NCBI GenBank assembly: GCA_949752745.1
Contig: OX457028.1
Span: forward strand, 20,382,352 to 20,446,351
DNA length: 64,000 nucleotides
From: Protula sp. h YS-2021
Lineage: Eukaryota; Annelida; Polychaeta; Sabellida; Serpulidae
Direction: 5' to 3'
The notes below the pieces were generated by a model. It did no database searches. It saw only the letters and a program-made list of their open reading frames with translations, and was not told the DNA's origin. Both the position numbers and the translations under genes were made by a program. How positions within the stretch are numbered: position 1 is the first letter of the stretch; each line of letters opens with the position of its first letter. Below, in pieces: positions 58,411-64,000 of the stretch.

Positions 58411-59049
58411 GTCAATGTGGTGTAGCATAGTGTATGCAATGAGAAAAGTTATGGTAGTTCCGCCTTAAGCGTCTTTAGAATTAAAAATGGAAGAATTTCA
58501 GCAAGTTTTGTTGAAGTAATGATTAAAGTGCATCAAGGAAAAACTGAAAAAACGGTAAAAAAAAACAACATAAAACATTTTAGAAACAATTTCAAAAGTG
58601 CATTGAAAATGTGTTTTCAAAGATGATCAACTTTAATTAAAAAAGAAAACACAATTAATCGAGGTTAAAACGTATTGACTGTCACCAGCAAAGAGGACCA
58701 CGCAAAGTAGCCTTTAGCTCTAATATTAGAAAGAACACTTGTGCAATCACTCATAAACAAATGCCGCATTTTTCTCCTTAAAGTATTAAATGCATTTTTT
58801 CACACAAAAAGAAAAAAATACTATACTTGGCATACTTAAAAACAAAATATGGGAAAAACTTAAAAGCTGAAATTTAAGTGCCTTTTTGCTCTATTCTCTT
58901 TATTTTCATGCTGACTGTACGGACAGAAGTGTCACTGCAAGCAATTATTCAATGAAATAGAATTAGCCAAATGTAGAACTTTTATCCAGATCTTTTATAA
59001 TGACATGGCTGGGACCTGGAAATTATGTCGTTATATCCAATATATTCCA
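58411..59049. other. Copy-B-specific stretch
   Basis: No match to copy A and no gene. A-rich (58550-58570) with no visible structure. Confidence 0.5.
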
Positions 59050-59672
59050 CACTTTTGAATCAAGTGAGTGAAAATCCTGCATCAAAATCGCCAAAAAATA
59101 AAGAATAGAAATGAACTGGTGTATTTTAACGCACTCCCCCCCCCAAAAAAAAAAAACAATTATTACTCTACAGGATTTGATGATTGCAACGTAATAAACT
59201 AATCCTAAGAGACAGTATGCCGTGTGCACGGGGAATCGAACAAAACAGTCAAACAGAAAATAGAAACTTATTCTAAATGTCAGTTCATAAAATGCATTTG
59301 ATTTAATTTCATCTTTAAACAGACATAAAAAAGATACCCTTAAGATTTTTTTTCTTGCCGTTAAATATTGTTGAACATTTCTTGCTATTCGAAATGATCG
59401 TAGAATGTATAAATAATGAATACACGTGAATATTTAATAAACAATATAAAATGTCTTGAAATTACACTAAAAATATTAAAAATGCCCTTCTCCAATTTTC
59501 CCACGATATCCTCAGATGAACAAAAGAAGAATAAGCAACGCCTGGCCCATTCAACACAATTACACCATTATATTGCACACTCTAAATCATTCAGAATAAT
59601 ATTTCCTCCAAACTATCACGATTCCAGATGAGATACCAGCCATTTTTGGCGTAATTTTCTTATTATAAATAG

Positions 59673-60018
59673 CAGGGGTGCACATAAGACCTTCGTATTT
59701 CGCCATGGCGAAGGTGAACAGATTCACCTTCGCCAACTTGGCAAAGGTGAATTTTTTCATAATCAAGCTTGATGAAAAGTTAAATGCTTTAGATGAAAGC
59801 TACAAATCGGTCAGGACTGAGTAACTACCGATATAGCTCTATTAAGACATAAACTGGACAATATAGTTAAGAAGATGTATAGTTTATATGCAATAAACAA
59901 ATTAAGTTACAGTTTTAGTAAGAGTGTTAATTTGGTGAAGGTGAATTCGAATTGGCGAAGGTGAGCTAAACGTCCTTCGCCAAATTGGCGAGGGTAAAAA
60001 TTCTTATGTGCACCCCTG
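59673..60018. mobile_element. 346-bp terminal-inverted-repeat element (MITE)
   Basis: Ends are CAGGGGTGCACATAAG and its exact reverse complement CTTATGTGCACCCCTG, with further inverted words (CCTTCGCCAA) inside. Target duplication AAATAG at 59667-59672 and 60019-60024. Copy A lacks it (about 21768). The CAGGGGTG start resembles hAT elements, but those make 8-bp duplications. No transposase. Superfamily uncertain. Confidence 0.9.
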
Positions 60019-60024
60019 AAATAG

Positions 60025-61126
60025 TGTTGATGTGTTCCAACAGATTGAAAAAACTTTAACCGAATGATGGAGAAAAACATTTTATCCCTCTAGACAATAA
60101 GGTTTTCAAAGGTTAATTTAATTACAAATTTTAGAACCTGTACTTATATCTATTGAGCTTGCTACTTCGTAGTCGAGATTAATGTTAGATTCATTTTAGA
60201 ATAACACAGAATTTAGTGATGACTTTGTGCATATATAGCCACGAATGGACTATTTCTATAAAATGACATACAGAATACCTAGTTGCACTTCTGATGTTGC
60301 TCACGTAATAATATAAAAATCGTCTTGAGATGCTTAGCCCAGGAAGCTTTTCAATCCTGTCAACAATATGCTAAAACATTGCGAAAACCTTTTTAATAAT
60401 GGAGTCGCATGTCACATGCCATAAGTTTATATAATCAGACTCTGCAATATGACATTTAATCAGATGACAATGTACAGGATCTATTTTTAATTTATTTATT
60501 TTGATAAAAATGTGAGAAACATATATTCTGTCTTTTTACCGTATACCAATGTTTCTTTTGAATAGAAGCTGTAGAATTCATACAAGAGGTAAACAGTATT
60601 TTTATCGAGTTGTATAGGAGAATAGTAGCTGCAGCTGGTGAAAGTTGATATACTCCTAAGAACACATTGAATATTTGCAGCTCAAACTGAAAGTTACGAC
60701 AAAAGATCTGTGTTATTCTAAAACGAAACGGACTGTAGTTGTTCCTACAATATAAAGCTAAACGAGGGCCTGTTAATGCACGACAACAACTAATCGCCAT
60801 ACACAGTAACCAAACAGTTTGTGCTGCTTCTGTTTTTTACCATTCATGCAACCAATACACAAATACAATATCTAAGCCTTCTTTCATCACATTGAACCAG
60901 AAAAGATTTATTTTCTCGCTTTTTCGTTTTTACAAAGATATGTTGAAAAAAATAAATGGAAATAAAAGGTGATATTGACGTCAATCTCTTTTAGTAACAC
61001 CAAGGAAATGAACATTCGTAACGAATTAACTCAAAATGACAAGGCATAAAGTGCAATAAGACTTAATCAAATAATTTGTTTTAACAACTTGGAATGACAA
61101 CCCCAGTCTTATAATTACAGTTGTCG
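60025..61126. repeat. Family II copy B, non-coding shared block
   Basis: Aligns with 21770-22856. No gene. Confidence 0.7.
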
Positions 61127-61604
61127 TCCTGTATGGCCAGTTCATATAAAACATATTATGGGGCCTAGAATTGCTAAGCAGTCCCCAGCTACAAAAGAAA
61201 AATGATAAAACACACATGGTTCTGTTGCCGAGCACTCAGGAGTCAAAGACTAGGTGTCTGTTTGGCTAATGAGATACAACAGACCACAGACTACAAAACA
61301 CCTTTAAAAGAGAAACATAGTAAAATTTTCCATCCAAAAAGCAAACTGAAATGCAGATTCTTTGAATTAGTCTTGATATGTATCCTGAATGATTTCCTAA
61401 TATTCAATTTTATGAATAGACAGGAGGCTGCGATATATCTATCTTGTAAGTGGAAAACACCCTCCTACTAAGAAAGCTTTGGCACGCCCTTTGTCTCTGA
61501 AAATTAAGCTTTCTATCATATTAGCTCTTAAACCACATGCAAATAATATTTATTAATCTAGTAATAGTAATAAAAAGTACTAGTAATAGTAATAAAAATA
61601 TATA
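61127..61604. other. Copy-B sequence replacing the B-box fragment of copy A
   Basis: At this place copy A has 22857-23215. This stretch has no coding signal and ends in an AGTAATAGTAATAAAAA-type short repeat. Confidence 0.6.
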
Positions 61605-63145
61605 AGCTCTTCTAGCCTATCAGTTGCATATATATGTGAATAATACGAAGAGTCCGGCTGCTGTCAGGTTTTCATGCTGTTTTAAGGAAGACTCATCACC
61701 AAATGGAAATAAATTCTTTTCAAAATTTTTAGTCCACAGTTGGGCCTAAATACGCGTCAATGTTTATAAGAATTATAAGGAGTACAAGGAATGTGAAAGG
61801 TATTGAAATTATAAGTATGTGATCAGCTCCATTTAAAAAATAATTTGCACTATAACTTTTTGTTCCAGTCATTATTTTACTGTAACGAGCTAGAATTTAT
61901 CAACAATTTTTCATTTTGTCACGAGTTTTAATTTCTGAACATGTGACGTGTGTGTAGAGTAATATGTAATATTTGAACAAAGGACTGAGCGAGCAACACT
62001 TTTTGGCAGGTTATAGGTTTTATAAAGTGAAATTGCTTTTATTCCAACTCTTATTTCTTCAAATGGTTAAGTTATTAAATCAAAGTAGTATAGTGAATCT
62101 CATATATAATGCAGAGTAGTTTTGCCGAAATTTTCCAACAAAAACAGTGGGTAATGCTGACACTAACCTGACTCTAACGTGAAATACTTAAAATAAATAC
62201 CGTTTAAAGAATTAAATATTTCTTAAACATTTTTGCAAATAACGTTTCCAGCTTATGATTTTATAGCTAACGGCATTGCGAAAATATTCAAAATCTTACA
62301 CTACTCTCAATTTTAAATTCACTTTTACTTCAAATTAGATTGAAATTTATGCCCAATTATGAATGTTCGAGACTAGAAATTTACATGAACTATTCATCAT
62401 AAAAAACAAAAATCAATTTTGACATATTTTTCATTATGCTCAAACTTGAAATGTAATAGAAAATAATAGAAAATGTGAAACAACAAAATGGCAAGACATA
62501 ATCTGTTTTGGCAAATGGAGCAACACGCAGTAAAAGTTATAAAACACAATTGATCCTTATGCAAAATGTGGTACAAAGTAACCTCTGAACAACGGAATTT
62601 CAATAGAAGACTGTATTAGCCCAACACCACATATTTAGTTTGCGATATTCTAATATTTCAGAATACTATAATGTCAATTTTGTTGATATCTTATCTAGGA
62701 TATTGTGTTTTTTATTGTTGCTCCTGCATTATAAAAAACCACATCATCACTCACGATGGTGCTATTTTGTATTTATCGCAGGATAGCTTCTTCATTAAAA
62801 ATTCAAACGATTCTTTGTCTCCAAAAAAGAATTAGTTTTATGTACAGGAGCAAACCCACTGACGTTTTGGAAGCAGTGAAATGGATATATAGCTATAAAA
62901 ATATTACTCAATATTCTTTCGCATTTAATGAGTGAAAATTAAAATACGGTTTTTCCCAAATATTCAATGGTTATACACCAGACTTGGGAATATTATCAAC
63001 TATGTACTCTTTATAATATTATCATCTTTCCAATGTAATGGTTTCAGGATTGTCTGCCGTTGTATTTTGCTTTCATTATTGACAGCTTTTATTATATATT
63101 TATGTCTAACTTTAAATTTAGTATATTAATCATATCGCTACACAA
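61605..63145. other. Family II copy B, spacer before the B-box paralogue
   Basis: Aligns with 23217-24690 and contains no gene. An extra ~39 bp near 63050 distinguishes it. Confidence 0.6.
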
Positions 63146-64000
63146 TTAATTTATTCTATACAACACACTGACTTTTTCAAAGCAAAGTACAAACAGTGAC
63201 CCACTAGCATGCAGAAGAGCATCATTACCATTAATCAAATGACCCTCAATATCCAGCTGTGACCAGGTATGAATGCTGTCAAGTACTTGCAGCCTTTTGT
63301 TAGGCATGTCTAAGAGCAGAATATTGCCATCAGAATCACAGTCGCATAGTCTCGGTTGCCACTTTCCTAAGCGTTCAGTCGAGTATGGGATGACCTCCTG
63401 ATTTTCTGGTCCGTTTTTGTTGATGCACAGTATATTGCTATTGCGGATGGATAGATATATGAAATTCTCACACACCATTATTTGGCGATATACAGTGTTA
63501 TTATCACATTTTAGCGTTGTCTTGAGTTGTAATTCCCACACATTTTGAGAGTTATCAAAGGAAAACTTCAGAACAGTTTGGGTATTGTCAACTAAGGACG
63601 ATAGCACATAAATATCATCTCCGTTGGATCTGATGTCATCAAAATGACAAATTGCACATTGTATATGTCTTTTCACTTCCCCGGATTGTTTAATTTCCAG
63701 AAGAAATTCCTTTCTGGATTGCCAGTTAGTAAAATTATACTTCTTGTTCCAGGCGATTACGACTATTAAACCAGATTGTGTTTGTGCTACATTGTACACT
63801 GAATACAAAGAGTCTTCTTGAGCATTACTTACACTTCTACTTTTAATATTTCTGACTTCAATTTCTGAGCGCTTTGTAATATCGACCGGCGACACAACTT
63901 GAACGTTGATAGCATCAGTAATTTGAAACCTTTTTACTATTTTATCGTGTATTCAAGTTGTCCAAATATCACCATTAATGAGTCTTATATGCATATATCC
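63146..64000 (-). pseudogene. B-box/NHL-like paralogue, C-terminal part with TGA
   Basis: The minus-strand sequence matches residues ~380-680 of the protein at 24692-26734 with few changes: DIRSNGDDIYVLSSLV, CDCDSDGNILLLDMPNKRLQ and CFEKVSVLYRIN. At 63953-63955 a TGA replaces the glycine of WTTGIH in the other copy. Upstream coding continues in frame to the edge, so the full-length product would be truncated before most of the propeller. A shorter product starting at a later methionine (63895) is possible. It also lacks 6 residues around 63450. The N-terminal B-box lies beyond the window. Probably a pseudogene. Confidence 0.75.

Larger units (their letters stand above)
56806..64000. repeat. 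Family II duplication, copy B
   Basis: Partner of 19180-26400, in the same order and orientation, running off the right edge. It holds a tRNA-headed retroposon, a TIR element and the B-box paralogue. Confidence 0.85.

Overview
This is a repeat-dominated, AT-rich stretch of animal nuclear DNA. I think it comes from a mollusc, most likely a bivalve. The reasons are long non-coding spacers, plausible spliceosomal junctions, many microsatellites, decayed Ty3/gypsy, BEL/Pao, LINE and Tigger relics, and duplicated B-box/coiled-coil genes of a type that is greatly expanded in bivalves. The organism call is an inference. There is no bacterial-style operon, rRNA gene, CRISPR array or functional tRNA gene.

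Layout. 1-1440: no gene seen. 1.45-16.56 kb: first copy of a large repeat (family I), interrupted by a foldback-like element (1581-2403), LINE debris (6772-8507) and a decayed Ty3/gypsy element (9707-16333). The gypsy gag is split by an 827-bp insertion that looks like a solo LTR with a CTAG target duplication. 16.56-19.19 kb: 3' part of a BEL/Pao element on the minus strand whose integrase core is deleted. 19.18-26.73 kb: copy A of a second large duplication (family II), carrying the only substantial intact coding exon of the window, a B-box/coiled-coil/NHL-like protein at 24692-26734 on the minus strand, plus a decayed LINE of the restriction-like-endonuclease type. 26.7-30.76 kb: no gene seen. 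30.76-33.66 kb: 5'-truncated LINE on the minus strand, with a relative in opposite orientation at 35.8-36.75 kb. 34.79-35.69 kb: an inverted-repeat element. 37.82-38.29 kb: a tandem-repeat module. 38.88-39.99 kb: Tigger-like relic. 40.62-41.07 kb: possible remnant exon of a membrane transporter. 41.26-42.01 kb: second foldback-like element. 42.06-45.97 kb and 50.23-53.84 kb: second and third copies of family I. 46.01-46.94 kb repeats 39.55-40.43 kb. 47.16-48.47 kb: an inverted tandem-repeat module. 53.86-54.25 kb: three tandem ~131-bp units. 56.4-56.8 kb: LINE 3' end. 56.81-64.0 kb: copy B of family II, with a 1.16-kb tRNA-headed retroposon, a 346-bp terminal-inverted-repeat element, and a B-box paralogue carrying a TGA.

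The family I and II duplications act as internal controls, because an element present in one copy and absent from its partner shows the empty site. That supports the boundaries of the 57149-58307 retroposon (15-bp target duplication), the 59673-60018 element (6-bp duplication) and the 1581-2403 foldback-like element. The most unusual structures are (i) the two elements whose inverted ends are built from short ~15-18-bp tandem units, (ii) the long tRNA-headed retroposon with a perfect 12-bp hairpin near its 3' end, and (iii) a dispersed module of diverged ~165-190-bp tandem units recurring at five places. No new enzymatic system is evident. Most coding signal is decayed retroelement, and the one gene likely to be functional is the B-box gene.
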